A DNA stretch of 64,000 nucleotides from Stagnihabitans sp038231395 (GCA_038231395.1 JBBRLL010000001.1:62001-126000), one strand, 5' to 3'; shown: positions 1-9,011, numbered from the stretch's first letter. The notes: generated from the letters alone by a model not told the origin. Numbers and translations: made by a program.

Positions 1-484
1 TCACTGTGGCGCCCCAGAAGCTCATCTGGCCCCAAGGCAGCACGTAACCCATGAACGCTGTGGCGATCATCAGGAAATAGATGATCATGCCGATCACCCA
101 GGTCACTTCCCGCGGAGCCTTGTAGCTGCCGTAGTACAGGCCGCGGAAGATGTGACAGTAGACCGAGAAGAAGAACAGCGATGCGCCGTTGGCATGCAGA
201 TAGCGCAGCATCACGCCACCGTTCACGTCGCGCATGATATGTTCAACCGAGGCGAAGGCCATCGTGGTGTTGGGCGTGTAATGCATCGCCAGCACAATGC
301 CGGTCACAATTTGCAGCGCCAGACAGAAGGTCAGGACAATGCCCCAAATCCACATCCAGTTGAGGTTCTTGGGCGTGGGGATCATCAGCGTGTTGTACAG
401 CAAACTGACCACCGGCAGGCGGTCATGAAGCCAGGTCTGAAAGCCTGGTTTGGGTTCGTAGTGATCGTGCGGGATACCGGCCAT
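1..484 (-). CDS. petB: Cytochrome b of the cytochrome bc1 complex (N-terminal part, cut by window edge)
   Basis: Core membrane subunit of ubiquinol-cytochrome c oxidoreductase; it carries the two b hemes and both quinone sites. About 161 N-terminal codons are visible and the rest lies beyond position 1. The start at 484 gives MAGIPHDHYEPK, typical of Rhodobacteraceae cytochrome b. The first two membrane helices are visible. A His pair spaced 14 residues apart (HANGASLFFFSVYCH) supplies one ligand for each heme. The gene begins 12 nt after the petA stop, the classic fbcF-fbcB order; the cytochrome c1 gene would be expected next, outside the window. Identification is near certain; only the C-terminus is unseen. 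Confidence 0.97.
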   Translation of the reverse strand, partial: MAGIPHDHYEPKPGFQTWLHDRLPVVSLLYNTLMIPTPKNLNWMWIWGIVLTFCLALQIVTGIVLAMHYTPNTTMAFASVEHIMRDVNGGVMLRYLHANGASLFFFSVYCHIFRGLYYGSYKAPREVTWVIGMIIYFLMIATAFMGYVLPWGQMSFWGATV

Positions 485-496
485 CTGATGTGTTCC

Positions 497-1069
497 TTAC
501 CCGAGCTTGATCGTGGTGTCGTTGGTGAAAGAGGCAACCGGAACTTGCAGGTTGCGCGGCGCAGGCCCTTTGCGGATGCGGCCAGCGGTGTCGTATTGCG
601 AGCCGTGGCAGGGGCAGAACCAGCCGCCAAACTCACCCGCGCCATTGCCCAAAGGCACGCAGCCGAGATGAGTGCAAACGCCCATCATCACCAGCCACTT
701 ACCCTCTTTGTCCAAAGCGCGGTTGGCGTCAGATGCGTCCGCCAGCGGGTTGTTGTCGTTCTCGCCGTGCTGATCCTTCAGGTCGGCCAGTTTGACATCC
801 TGCCCCGCCTTGATCTCATCCGCTGTGCGGTGGCGGACGAAGACCGGCTTGCCGCGCCACAGAACCGTAAGCTGGCTGCCTTCTTCAACGCCACTGATAT
901 CCACGTCGATCGAGGCGATGGCCAACACATCTGCCGAGGGGTTCATCTGGTTCGCCAGCGGCCACACCGCGGCACCAGTGGCCACGATGCCTGCTCCAGC
1001 GGTGGCGTAGTACAGGAAATCCCGCCGATCGGAATTCGGCTTTCCTGAAGTATTATCAGCATGGGACAC
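497..1069 (-). CDS. petA: Rieske iron-sulfur subunit of the cytochrome bc1 complex
   Basis: 190-residue Rieske protein that passes electrons from ubiquinol to cytochrome c1. The two cluster-binding boxes CTHLGC and CPCHGS are intact near residues 130 and 150. The N-terminus has a twin-arginine-like SDRRDFLYYATAGAG followed by one membrane anchor, as expected for Tat insertion. The start is taken as GTG at 1069 because an AGGGAGA ribosome site lies about 8 nt upstream and the product then begins MSHADNTSG; a longer in-frame extension to 1189 is open but has no such support. First gene of the pet operon. About 200 bases separate it from the next gene upstream and should contain the promoter. 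Confidence 0.97.
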   Translation of the reverse strand: MSHADNTSGKPNSDRRDFLYYATAGAGIVATGAAVWPLANQMNPSADVLAIASIDVDISGVEEGSQLTVLWRGKPVFVRHRTADEIKAGQDVKLADLKDQHGENDNNPLADASDANRALDKEGKWLVMMGVCTHLGCVPLGNGAGEFGGWFCPCHGSQYDTAGRIRKGPAPRNLQVPVASFTNDTTIKLG

Positions 1070-1271
1070 GGATGCTTCTCCCTTTCGCTGGCCGCCCGCA
1101 GGCCGGCCCATAATTCGACACAAGCGGCGTCCTGACGCAGCCTTGCCGGGCGGGTTTAGACAAGGATTGCCGCAAGGTCCAGCAGTCAAAAGGCCGCAGG
1201 ATCATGCAAAACCCGATTTCAGTGCCTGACGACCTTGAACTGTCAACCCCAGACCCCAATCAGGCGTGGTT

Positions 1272-1877
1272 CTAGCCCGGAGCGGTGGCCAGCATCGAGG
1301 GTCTTAAAGCCACTCTAGCGGCCCAGGCCGCAAGTTTCGGATGCCCGTCGCGCCAGTTGCGCGCGCCGTGCCGGAAGTCCAGATAGCCGAGCGCGCACCC
1401 AAGGGCGATCTGCCCCATGTTCAAGGGGCCGGACAGATGTGGGATCCACGTGGCCTCCAGTGCATCAGCAGCGCGGGCAACCTTTGACCATTGCGCTTCT
1501 GTCCAATTGGGGAAGCGCTTGTCCTCGGGGCGCAGACGGGTTTCGTAGGCCACCAGAATCGCCGCATCCATCATGCCATCCGCCAAAGCCTCCAGTGCCA
1601 GAACATCCCAAAGCCTGGGGGCATCCCCATAAAGGTGTGCGCCGGTCAGGTCGTCCAGATAGCGGCAGATGACCCGGCTGTCATAGATCATACCGCTATC
1701 GTCACGCTCCAGCGCAGGAATTTTGCCGAGAGGGTTGCGGTCCAGCGGCAGGGTTCCCGGTGCCAAGGGCGTTCCCGCCACAGGCACAACCTCAACCCGA
1801 TCAGACCAACCGGTTTCCAACATCAAAACCATGACCTTGCGGCCAAAGGGCGAGGTCGGAGAGTGGTAAAGGCGCAT
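1272..1877 (-). CDS. Glutathione S-transferase family protein
   Basis: 201-residue soluble protein with an N-terminal thioredoxin-fold GST domain (MRLYHSPTSPFGRKV, a Ser/Pro-rich active-site loop after the first strand; KIPALERDD supplies the cis-Pro) and a helical C-terminal domain. The start at 1877 is preceded by AAAGGG seven bases upstream; the upstream in-frame ATG run (MMMRKGIR) would place the ribosome site inside the gene and was rejected. Substrate cannot be read from sequence. It is transcribed in the same direction as petAB but about 200 bases upstream, so it is probably a separate unit. Confidence 0.88.
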   Translation of the reverse strand: MRLYHSPTSPFGRKVMVLMLETGWSDRVEVVPVAGTPLAPGTLPLDRNPLGKIPALERDDSGMIYDSRVICRYLDDLTGAHLYGDAPRLWDVLALEALADGMMDAAILVAYETRLRPEDKRFPNWTEAQWSKVARAADALEATWIPHLSGPLNMGQIALGCALGYLDFRHGARNWRDGHPKLAAWAARVALRPSMLATAPG

Positions 1878-1940
1878 CCTGATACCCTTTCGCATCATCA
1901 ATTTATCTAGCTCGTGAACCTTAACCGTCCACCGGGCATA

Positions 1941-2548
1941 TCAGATTTTAGACACATCCCACATCGCCTCAGCAAGCCCTGCCTGCCCGTTCTCGTCCAA
2001 CCCCGCAATCACCCCAAGACGCGCGGCTTCGGTCTTGTTTTGATTGAGCTTCCAAGTCCCCTCAACCGCCGTGATCATCAGCCGGAAGGGCAGAATCATC
2101 CGCATTATCCAATCCATCACGCCTTCGCTCATTTTGGTCGATTTCAAGACAGGTTTGGGGGCAGTTGAGCCTAAATCCGGTCGGAGAGCGCATTGACATG
2201 AGGTTGCAGCGCTTTGGCCGGCAGTTGGACCAGCGTGCCACGCAGATGAACAGCGATATAGTTCCACATCGGCACCTGAGCGGGCAAACCGTACCAGTCG
2301 GGTGAGACATAGCCATCCGGCCCGATGACCGCCAAAACCGTCTCGGCGGCAAGCCCTGCAGCAATGATGGCATTCGACTGGGCGAGATGCAGGTCTGCGC
2401 AGGTGCCATCGTCGGACACTAAAAAGGGCAGATGCGCTAACACCGGACCGTCGGCGCCATTGACCGCCAGGACGCCAAATCCGCGCGGACGGGCAAACTC
2501 AAGATTGCGTTCGACGGGCGTTTTGCGGAACGCCAGGTTTGGGTGCAT
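1941..2548 (-). pseudogene. PaiB-like FMN-binding transcriptional regulator, disrupted
   Basis: The N-terminal two thirds (2174-2548) begin MHPNLAFRKTP and read FGVLAVNGADGPVLAHLPFLV, typical of the PaiB/FMN-binding split-barrel family. This frame hits TAG at 2171-2173. The family's C-terminus (TAVEGTWKLNQNK, then a short tail) continues in another frame down to 1941. Aligning by eye to the family pattern (RFEAQLAPKP) suggests two lesions: GAG changed to TAG, and one base lost in the C run a few codons later. A single one-base indel would also rejoin the frames. Intact relatives are about 200 residues, matching the combined length. A sequencing error cannot be excluded. Confidence 0.8.
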
Positions 2549-2564
2549 CAGAAGGCCCCTGGTC

Positions 2565-2639
2565 ACATGGGCAAATTGCCCATCCTACGGGTTGAAGTAC
2601 CTTCGCTGGTCGCAGGTAGGATGGGCAATTTGCCCATGT
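2565..2639. repeat. Perfect 24-bp inverted repeat built from GTAGGATGGGC palindromes
   Basis: Arms 2565-2588 and 2616-2639 are exact reverse complements (GTAGGATGGGCAATTTGCCC is the first 20 bases of the right arm) around a 27-base spacer. Each arm also contains a smaller palindrome, ATGGGCA-AAT-TGCCCAT. It lies between the broken paiB start and the rpmJ end. A related single copy sits at 62134-62155. No terminator-type T run follows. It looks like a dispersed palindromic intergenic element rather than a simple terminator. Confidence 0.85.
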
Positions 2640-2715
2640 CGCGAACATGACAAAGCCGCCGAAGTTTCCCTGGCGGCCCATCAACCGTGCTGAATGCTGC
2701 TCAACGCGCCTATCG

Positions 2716-2841
2716 TCAACCTTGGCGGGCCTTATAGCGTTTTTGCGTCTTGTTGATCACATAGACGCGGCCCTTACGGCGCACGACCTGGCAATCGCGA
2801 TGACGCGTCTTCAGCGAGCGGAGCGAGTTTGCAACCTTCAT
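2716..2841 (-). CDS. rpmJ: 50S ribosomal protein L36
   Basis: 41-residue basic protein beginning MKVANSLRSLKTRHRDCQVV and ending NKTQKRYKARQG. This is the alphaproteobacterial form of L36 that keeps only part of the zinc-binding Cys/His set (one Cys is present). Start ATG at 2841 and stop TGA at 2716. It stands alone next to tRNA-Val, as it does in many alphaproteobacteria, not inside the main ribosomal operon. The last-exon-like C-terminus KRYKARQG is diagnostic. Confidence 0.95.
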   Translation of the reverse strand: MKVANSLRSLKTRHRDCQVVRRKGRVYVINKTQKRYKARQG

Positions 2842-2914
2842 GGCTGTCTCCTTTCGGTTCGCGGCGCGTCGTAGCGCCAATTGAAAACTTGCCAACCCTG
2901 AAGTTGGCGGTGAA

Positions 2915-2989
2915 TGGTGGGCGGTACTGGGATCGAACCAGTGGCCACTACGATGTCAACGTAGTGCTCTACCGCTGAGCTAACCGCCC
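2915..2989 (-). tRNA. tRNA-Val (anticodon GAC)
   Basis: 75-nt cloverleaf on the minus strand. Acceptor GGGCGGU pairs with ACCGCCC, followed by A and an encoded CCA. The D arm has GCUC AGCGGUA GAGC; the anticodon stem CUACG/CGUAG encloses UUGACAU, giving anticodon GAC; the T arm has GGUUCGAUCC. All stems pair. It is divergent from the N-formylglutamate amidohydrolase gene, about 155 bases away. Confidence 0.96.
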
Positions 2990-3144
2990 TCCGTTGTCGT
3001 CTCGTGTCGTCACACCCCACCCAAGCCGATAAAAGCTGTGGCCGGAACCGTGTTGGTGACGGGTCTATAAAGAGAGTCGCAGACCTGATCAAGGGCTTTC
3101 TCCGCGCCAATTTTTCCCGCTATACCTGTGCGGTGGAGGACTGC

Positions 3145-4017
3145 ATGACAGAACTTTTCGAGGGCGATTCCTTTCGTCTGACCCGCCCGGCGCGGCAGCT
3201 GACCAGCGTCCTGTTTTCTTCACCCCACTCGGGGCGGGAGTATCCGGCGGCGTTTCTGGCCTCCAGCCCGCTAAGTGCCACCGCGCTAAGATCGTCGGAA
3301 GATGCCTATGTCGACAAACTGTTCTCCCGCGCGCCTTTGAACGGCGCGCCATTGCTCTGCGCCCGCGCGCCCCGCGCCTTTATTGACCTGAACCGCGGCT
3401 GTGACGAGTTGGACCCTGCCGTCGTCGAAGACGTGATGCGGACGGCCCATAACCCGCGCATCTCTTCGGGCCTTGGGGTGATTCCGCGGGTCGTCTCGGG
3501 CGGACGGGCGATCTATGACGGCAAAATCACGCGCGCCGAGGCAGAGGCCCGCATCGCCAGCCATTGGCGACCCTGGCACGCCACCTTGCGCGACCTTGTG
3601 GCGCAAACCCATGCCAAATTTGGGGAGGCGATCCTGATTGATTGCCATTCGATGCCACACGAGGCGATTGAAACCCACATCCGACCCGGCCAACCGATGC
3701 CGGAGATTGTTCTGGGTGACCGGTTCGGTGCCGCTGCCTCCCGCGAGGTGGTCGAACAGATCGAAGTCATCTTCCGCGCTGCCGGGTTCCGCGTGGCCCG
3801 CAACTCACCTTTTGCCGGGGCCTATATTGCGCAGGCCTATGGCCATCCCGTCTCTCAAAAACACGTCGTGCAGGTCGAGATTGACCGCTCCCTCTATCTG
3901 GACGAACGCAAGGTGGAACCGCTGCCCTGTTTTTCGGCGTTTTGTCTGCGGATAAACCGCGTTGTGGCCGAGATTACCCAGATCGGGCGGCAAGCGTTGC
4001 CGATCGCTGCCGAATAA
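3145..4017 (+). CDS. N-formylglutamate amidohydrolase family protein
   Basis: 290-residue soluble hydrolase. SSPHSGREYP near the N-terminus, ILIDCHSMPH in the middle and VQVEIDRSLYLDE near the C-terminus are the conserved blocks of the N-formylglutamate amidohydrolase family, with His/Asp/Glu residues suited to a zinc centre. The start ATG at 3145 is set by a strong GGAGGA five bases upstream; the open frame extends further upstream without support. Family members release formate from N-formyl-glutamate or related N-acyl amino acids. No histidine-use genes are nearby, so the physiological substrate is uncertain. Confidence 0.9.
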   Translation: MTELFEGDSFRLTRPARQLTSVLFSSPHSGREYPAAFLASSPLSATALRSSEDAYVDKLFSRAPLNGAPLLCARAPRAFIDLNRGCDELDPAVVEDVMRTAHNPRISSGLGVIPRVVSGGRAIYDGKITRAEAEARIASHWRPWHATLRDLVAQTHAKFGEAILIDCHSMPHEAIETHIRPGQPMPEIVLGDRFGAAASREVVEQIEVIFRAAGFRVARNSPFAGAYIAQAYGHPVSQKHVVQVEIDRSLYLDERKVEPLPCFSAFCLRINRVVAEITQIGRQALPIAAE

Positions 4018-4161
4018 GCCGCGGACGGCACTGCGGGTTGCGCCGCCCGGATTTGCCAAACTGCACTGCGCTACCGATTTTCAGGACGTCTTTATCATGT
4101 CAGAAACCATTTGCACCGCAGGCTTCCTTTTCTTGGGCTGCCGGGTTTGCTAGACGGTGAC

Positions 4162-5241
4162 ATGCGCGAAACACTTCCAGACATCCTTGCCCGGCGCGTG
4201 GCTCTTGGCAGCCTGAAGGCTGATCCGCAGCAGGCCGCCGTCCTGTCACATCTGGAGCCGTTGCGCCTTTGGCTGGAGGCTCATGCGATGCGACGCTCTG
4301 GCCTTTTGTCGGGGTTGTTCGGCAAGGCTGTTGTCGCACCCAAGGGCCTTTATCTTTGGGGTGGGGTCGGGCGCGGCAAGTCCATGGTGATGGACCTGTT
4401 CGCCGAGGCGACCGATATTGCCCGCAAACGACGCGTCCACTTTCATGCGTTCATGCAGGAGACCCATCACGCCATCCACGCGGCCCGTCAGCAAGGGCTG
4501 GATGATCCGTTGGAGCCTTTTGCCGAAACGATCATTGCCGACGCCCGGTTGCTGGCGTTTGACGAGATGCAGATCACTGACATCACCGACGCGATGATCG
4601 TGGGCCGGTTGTTTGAAAAGCTGTTTGCCGGAGGGGTGGTGATTGTCACAACCTCGAACCGGCCGCCGGAGGATTTGTACAAGAACGGGCTTAACCGGGC
4701 GCTTTTCTTACCTTTCATCGACCAGTTGCGCGCGCATATGGATGTGGTGGAACTGGAAAGCCCAGAGGATTACCGCCAACATCGACTGGCTGGCGCGCAG
4801 GTCTATTTCCATCCAGCGGGAAAATCGGGTGCGGCGATTGACGCCATCTGGCGCGATATGGTGGCCGGAGCCGTGGTTGGCCCCTTGCATTTAGCCGTCA
4901 ATGGCCGAAAGGTTGAACTCGCGCGGTTTGCCAACGGTGTCGCGCGGGTCAGCTTTTGGGAACTATGCGCCCGCCCCTTTGGTCCGGCGGATTTCCTCGG
5001 CATTGCCGGGTCGGTGCGGGTCTTGATTCTGGAAGATATTCCGCAACTTTCTGCGTCAAACTACAACGAGGCGAAGCGGTTCGTGACCTTGATAGATGCG
5101 CTTTATGAAGCGCGGGTCCGGCTGATCTGTTCTGCAGCCGACGTGCCGGAGCGGCTCTATATCGAAGGCGAAGGCTCGTTCGAATTCGCCCGCACCGCCA
5201 GCCGCTTGCGCGAAATGCAATCGGCGGACTGGTCCGTCTGA
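4162..5241 (+). CDS. zapE: AFG1/ZapE family ATPase
   Basis: 359-residue AFG1-like P-loop ATPase. Walker A GGVGRGKS lies near residues 67-74, Walker B LLAFDEMQITD near 130-140, and the family block VTTSNRPPEDLYKNGLNR follows. In E. coli ZapE acts on the FtsZ ring; mitochondrial AFG1 is linked to turnover of respiratory-complex subunits. The start chosen (MRETLPDI at 4162) matches the usual family N-terminus but its ribosome site is weak; a TTG at 4111 is an in-frame alternative. It follows the amidohydrolase by 144 bases on the same strand. Confidence 0.93.
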   Translation: MRETLPDILARRVALGSLKADPQQAAVLSHLEPLRLWLEAHAMRRSGLLSGLFGKAVVAPKGLYLWGGVGRGKSMVMDLFAEATDIARKRRVHFHAFMQETHHAIHAARQQGLDDPLEPFAETIIADARLLAFDEMQITDITDAMIVGRLFEKLFAGGVVIVTTSNRPPEDLYKNGLNRALFLPFIDQLRAHMDVVELESPEDYRQHRLAGAQVYFHPAGKSGAAIDAIWRDMVAGAVVGPLHLAVNGRKVELARFANGVARVSFWELCARPFGPADFLGIAGSVRVLILEDIPQLSASNYNEAKRFVTLIDALYEARVRLICSAADVPERLYIEGEGSFEFARTASRLREMQSADWSV

Positions 5242-5422
5242 TCGAAGTTGCAAACACTTCAGATCGTCACGCGCTCCGTGTGGCGGTGTCGATTGCCTAA
5301 GAATTGGGCAGGAATATTAAGAAGTGACCGCTACTCTGCGTAATTTTTCTTGACTATGACTGAAACTAACACACCGTTTGCACAACGCCGGGCAGCGAAG
5401 TCCGACGAGCGCGGGGGGTCGG

Positions 5423-6322
5423 ATGAGCAACGTTGACCAAATCGAGGGACGGGCGTCTTTCGGAACCTACGAAACGTGGTTTCGGGTGACGGGCGACCTT
5501 AAGTCGGGCAAGGCGCCGGTGTTTTTGTTGCATGGCGGACCGGGCGTCGCGCACAACTACATCGACGCCTACAAGCTTCTGGCGCGCGATGGCCGGGCGG
5601 TCATTCACTATGACCAGATCGGCTGCGGAAATTCGACTCACCTTCCCGAAAAGGGCGGTGACTTCTGGACGCCGCAACTGTTCATCGACGAGTTGGAAAA
5701 CCTGATCGACCATCTGGGTCAGCGCCAAGGCTTTCACGTTCTGGGCCAAAGCTGGGGCGGGATGCTGGGGGCGGAATATGGGGTGCGGCAACCCAAGGGG
5801 CTGAAATCCCTGGTGATTGCCAACTCTCCGGCGTCAATGGCGCTTTGGACCACTGAGGCGATGCGCCAGCGGTCGAAGATGCCGCAAGAGATTCAGGACG
5901 CCCTGAACAAATACGAGGCGACCAGCGATTACGACAACCCCGAATACAAGGCTGCGACGGACTGGGTTTATGCCCGCCATGTTTGCCGCGTGGTACCGAA
6001 CCCGCCGGAAGTCGCGGCCAGCTTTGCCCAGACCGCCGCTGACCCGACGGTCTACCACACCATGAATGGACCCAACGAATTCTTCGTGGTGGGCACGCTG
6101 AAGCACTGGGACATCACGCCCGAACTGCACAAGATCAATGTGCCGACCTTGCTGATCTCTGGTCGCCATGACGAGGCGACGCCCGCCACGGTGCAGCCTT
6201 ACAAGGACCTGATCAAGGGCGCGTCCTGGATGATCTTTGAGGACAGCAGCCACATGCCACATGTCGAAGAAACCGAATTCTGCATGGGCGTGGTGGGCGG
6301 CTTTCTGAACGCACATGACTGA
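5423..6322 (+). CDS. Proline iminopeptidase-type alpha/beta hydrolase (peptidase family S33)
   Basis: 299-residue alpha/beta hydrolase. The oxyanion motif HGGPGVAHN, the nucleophile elbow GQSWGG, a late Asp in SGRHDEATP and the catalytic His in SSHMPHVE give a complete Ser-Asp-His triad. This pattern fits proline iminopeptidase/tricorn F1-type aminopeptidases, which remove N-terminal residues from short peptides. There is no signal peptide, so it is cytosolic. It lies 27 bases before a dipeptide-type importer operon, which suggests import followed by hydrolysis. The start at 5423 follows a G-rich ribosome site; the TTG at 5378 is less likely. Confidence 0.9.
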   Translation: MSNVDQIEGRASFGTYETWFRVTGDLKSGKAPVFLLHGGPGVAHNYIDAYKLLARDGRAVIHYDQIGCGNSTHLPEKGGDFWTPQLFIDELENLIDHLGQRQGFHVLGQSWGGMLGAEYGVRQPKGLKSLVIANSPASMALWTTEAMRQRSKMPQEIQDALNKYEATSDYDNPEYKAATDWVYARHVCRVVPNPPEVAASFAQTAADPTVYHTMNGPNEFFVVGTLKHWDITPELHKINVPTLLISGRHDEATPATVQPYKDLIKGASWMIFEDSSHMPHVEETEFCMGVVGGFLNAHD

Positions 6323-6349
6323 ATCAAAAACACCAACCGGGAGAATTCA

Positions 6350-8002
6350 ATGAAAAAGCTTCTGATCGCCACGGCTGCTGCCGGTTTGCTGGCGGCCCTG
6401 CCGGCGCAGGCGGAATACCAGACAGCGCACCGGGGGGGGACCATGCGGCTGGTGTCCCACGCGGCTGGCGGAACGGTGGACCCGATGATCAACTACACGC
6501 TGCAATACTGGCAGCTGTACCAGGGGGTCTACGACGGGCTGATGGGCTTCAAGAAGGCTGCAGGCTCGGACGGCTTCACCAAAGTGCCTGACCTTGCCAC
6601 CGCCATGCCGGTCGTCTCCAATGATGGCAAAACCTATACCTTTACCCTGCGCAAGGGGATCAAATTCTCCACCGGCGCAGAGGTGACCACCAAGGACGTC
6701 GTCGCCAGTTTCCAGCGCATCTTCAAAGTCTCCAGTCCGACGGCGGGCGGATTCTTTTCGGTGATCGCAGGCTCTGACAAATGTCTGGCAACCCCGGCGA
6801 CCTGCACGCTGGACGGCGGCGTTGTGGCGGATGAGGCTGCGGGCACCATTACCATCAACCTGACCCGTCCCGATGCCGAATTCCTTGACAAGCTGGCGCT
6901 GCCGCACGCGGTTATTCTGCCGGCGGACTCGCCCACGACGGACGTGGGGTCGGTGCCACTGCCCGGCACCGGGGCCTACATGATCTCTGCCTATGACCCC
7001 AACAAGGGCATGACCATGACCCGCAACCCCAACTTCAAAATGTGGAGCGAGGAAGCCCAGCCCGATGGTTACCCAGACACCATCCAGTACGACTTCGGCC
7101 TGACCGATGAGGCCGAGGTGACCGCCGTGCAAAACGGCGAGGCCGACTGGATGTTTGAACAGCCGCCGACCGACCGACTGGGCGAGATTGGCACCAAGTA
7201 CAAGGATCAGGTCTTTCTGAACGTGCTGACCGCGTGGTGGTACGCGCCCATGAACACCAACCTGGCACCCTTTGACAACATCAAGGCACGTCAGGCGGTG
7301 AACTTCGCAATAGACCGCAACGCCTTGGTCAACCTGTTCGGCGGCCCGGTTCTGGCCTCGCCCATCTGTCAGGTCCTGCCGCCGGGCTTCCCCGGTCATG
7401 TCGACTATTGCCCCTACAGCAAAGACCCCGGTGCCAAATGGTCCGCGCCCGACCTTGAAAAGGCCAAGCAACTGGTTGAGGAGTCCGGCACCAAGGGCCA
7501 GAAAGTCACGATCATTGCCGAGGATACAGCCGTGTCCAAAGCCATCGGAACTTATATGCAATCGGTCCTGACAGACATCGGCTATCAGGCCGAGGTCAAG
7601 CCGATCTCTCCGAACATCCAGTTCACCTATATCCAGAACACCAACAACAAGGTGCAGATCAGCATCACCCAATGGTATCAGGACTATCCTGCGGCGTCGG
7701 ACTTTCTGAACATCCTGTTCGGCTGCGCCTCGTTCACGCCGGGCTCTGACAGTTCGATCAACATCGCGGGCTTCTGCGACAAGGGCATTCAGGCCAAGAT
7801 GGACGGCGCTTTGGCGCAAGGTGTGACCGATCCTGAAGGGGCCAACAAAGTATGGGCCGAGGTTGACAAAGCCGTCACCGACGCCTCTGCCGCTGCCGGA
7901 TTGTTCACGCCCAAGCATATCGACTTTGTGTCCAAGCGTCTGGGGAACTTCCAGTTCAACGCGCAGTTCTATTGGATGGTGTCGCAATCTTGGGTCCAGT
8001 GA
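6350..8002 (+). CDS. Dipeptide/oligopeptide-type ABC importer, substrate-binding protein
   Basis: 550-residue family 5 extracellular solute-binding protein. The signal peptide is MKKLLIATAAAGLLAALPAQA with cleavage expected just after AQA, and no lipobox, so the protein is free in the periplasm. Conserved blocks include YDGLMGF, KTYTFTLRKGIKFSTG and PLPGTGAYMIS. A GGGAGAA ribosome site lies close before the ATG. It is the first transport gene of a five-gene importer. The ligand is probably a peptide, given the adjacent S33 peptidase, but family 5 also binds nickel, heme and opines. Confidence 0.93.
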   Translation: MKKLLIATAAAGLLAALPAQAEYQTAHRGGTMRLVSHAAGGTVDPMINYTLQYWQLYQGVYDGLMGFKKAAGSDGFTKVPDLATAMPVVSNDGKTYTFTLRKGIKFSTGAEVTTKDVVASFQRIFKVSSPTAGGFFSVIAGSDKCLATPATCTLDGGVVADEAAGTITINLTRPDAEFLDKLALPHAVILPADSPTTDVGSVPLPGTGAYMISAYDPNKGMTMTRNPNFKMWSEEAQPDGYPDTIQYDFGLTDEAEVTAVQNGEADWMFEQPPTDRLGEIGTKYKDQVFLNVLTAWWYAPMNTNLAPFDNIKARQAVNFAIDRNALVNLFGGPVLASPICQVLPPGFPGHVDYCPYSKDPGAKWSAPDLEKAKQLVEESGTKGQKVTIIAEDTAVSKAIGTYMQSVLTDIGYQAEVKPISPNIQFTYIQNTNNKVQISITQWYQDYPAASDFLNILFGCASFTPGSDSSINIAGFCDKGIQAKMDGALAQGVTDPEGANKVWAEVDKAVTDASAAAGLFTPKHIDFVSKRLGNFQFNAQFYWMVSQSWVQ

Positions 8003-8006
8003 CACT

Positions 8007-9011
8007 TTGAAATCCCCCGCAAATATCAGCCGTGGCCCATGGGCCACGGCGTTTTACCGCCTTGGCCGTGACCGCATTGCCCTTGTGGCGCTGGCTGTGT
8101 TTGTGCTGATCGTCGTCTCGTGCCTGTCGGCCCCGATCTATGCATGGTGGGCCGGCGTGGACCCGTTCAAATCCACCCTTGACGCGGTGATCACAATGGA
8201 CGGCGTGAAAATGCCGGTGATGGAGCTTCCGACCACCGGCCTCGCCCTCGGCTATACCCCGATTGGCCCGACATGGCGGTTGGGCAACTACTTTCTGGGC
8301 GCGGACAATCAAGGCCGCGATGTGATGGCACGCCTGCTTTATGGCGGCATGAACTCCATCATCATTGCGGGCGCTGCCACCATCTTCACGCTGATCATCG
8401 CCACCCTGCTTGGCCTTCTGGCCGGGTTTTTCGGCGGATTGGTGGATACGGTGATCAGCCGCATTCTTGACGTGCTGTGGGCGTTCCCGGTCTATCTGCT
8501 GGCGATTTCGCTTTCCATCGTCCTGTTGACGCAAGGCTTCAGCATCGGGCCTTTCGTCATCGATTCAGGCTCGCTTCTGCTGCCGATCTTCATCATCGGC
8601 GTGATCTATATTCCCTATGTGGCGCGCCCGTTGCGCGGTCAGGTGATGAGCCTGCGACAGAGCGATTTTGTCTTGGCCGCCATTGGCCTTGGCGCACCGT
8701 CCGGCCGCATCCTGTGGAAAGACATCCTGCCCAATGTATCGACCACGCTGATCGTCTTCATCCCGATCATGATGGCGCTGAACATGCTGACCGAAAGCGC
8801 CTTGTCGTTTCTGTCGATCGGCGTGCAGCCGCCGGATGCCAGTTGGGGCACGATCATTCAGGATGGCCAGACGCTGCTTTACACCCGGCCTTGGGTGGCG
8901 CTGGCCCCCGGCTTCATGATCGTGATTTGTGTGCTTTCTCTGAACGTCTTTGGCGACGGTCTGCGCGATGCAATGGACCCAAAGTCCAAGATCAAACTGG
9001 GGCGCGGCTGA
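8007..9011 (+). CDS. ABC importer permease (DppC type)
   Basis: About 334-residue inner-membrane permease with several strongly hydrophobic segments and the cytoplasmic coupling loop (LAAIGLGAPSGRILWKDILPN) that contacts the ATPase. The start is uncertain: no suitable ATG follows the binding-protein stop at 8002. TTG at 8007 gives KSPANISRGPWATAFYRLGRD, which leads straight into the first membrane helix, and would be translationally coupled. The insert between the first two helices (about residues 45-90, with MDGVKMPVMELP) is normal for DppC-like proteins. Its stop overlaps the next ATG by one base. Confidence 0.9.
   Translation: MKSPANISRGPWATAFYRLGRDRIALVALAVFVLIVVSCLSAPIYAWWAGVDPFKSTLDAVITMDGVKMPVMELPTTGLALGYTPIGPTWRLGNYFLGADNQGRDVMARLLYGGMNSIIIAGAATIFTLIIATLLGLLAGFFGGLVDTVISRILDVLWAFPVYLLAISLSIVLLTQGFSIGPFVIDSGSLLLPIFIIGVIYIPYVARPLRGQVMSLRQSDFVLAAIGLGAPSGRILWKDILPNVSTTLIVFIPIMMALNMLTESALSFLSIGVQPPDASWGTIIQDGQTLLYTRPWVALAPGFMIVICVLSLNVFGDGLRDAMDPKSKIKLGRG

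Noticed and set aside
4097..4153. 18-residue peptide starting at an ATG just before zapE, which could be a leader
   Set aside because: No ribosome site, no attenuator hairpin and no repeated amino acid that would suggest translational control.
5350..5378. TTGACT -35-like element before the S33 peptidase gene
   Set aside because: No matching -10 at 16-18 bases; too weak to list as a promoter.
6347..8047. Long open frame of about 566 codons antisense to the dipeptide-type binding protein
   Set aside because: The sense strand codes an unmistakable family 5 binding protein with signal peptide; the antisense product is His/Arg/Gly/Val-rich without any family resemblance, as expected for a GC-rich shadow frame.
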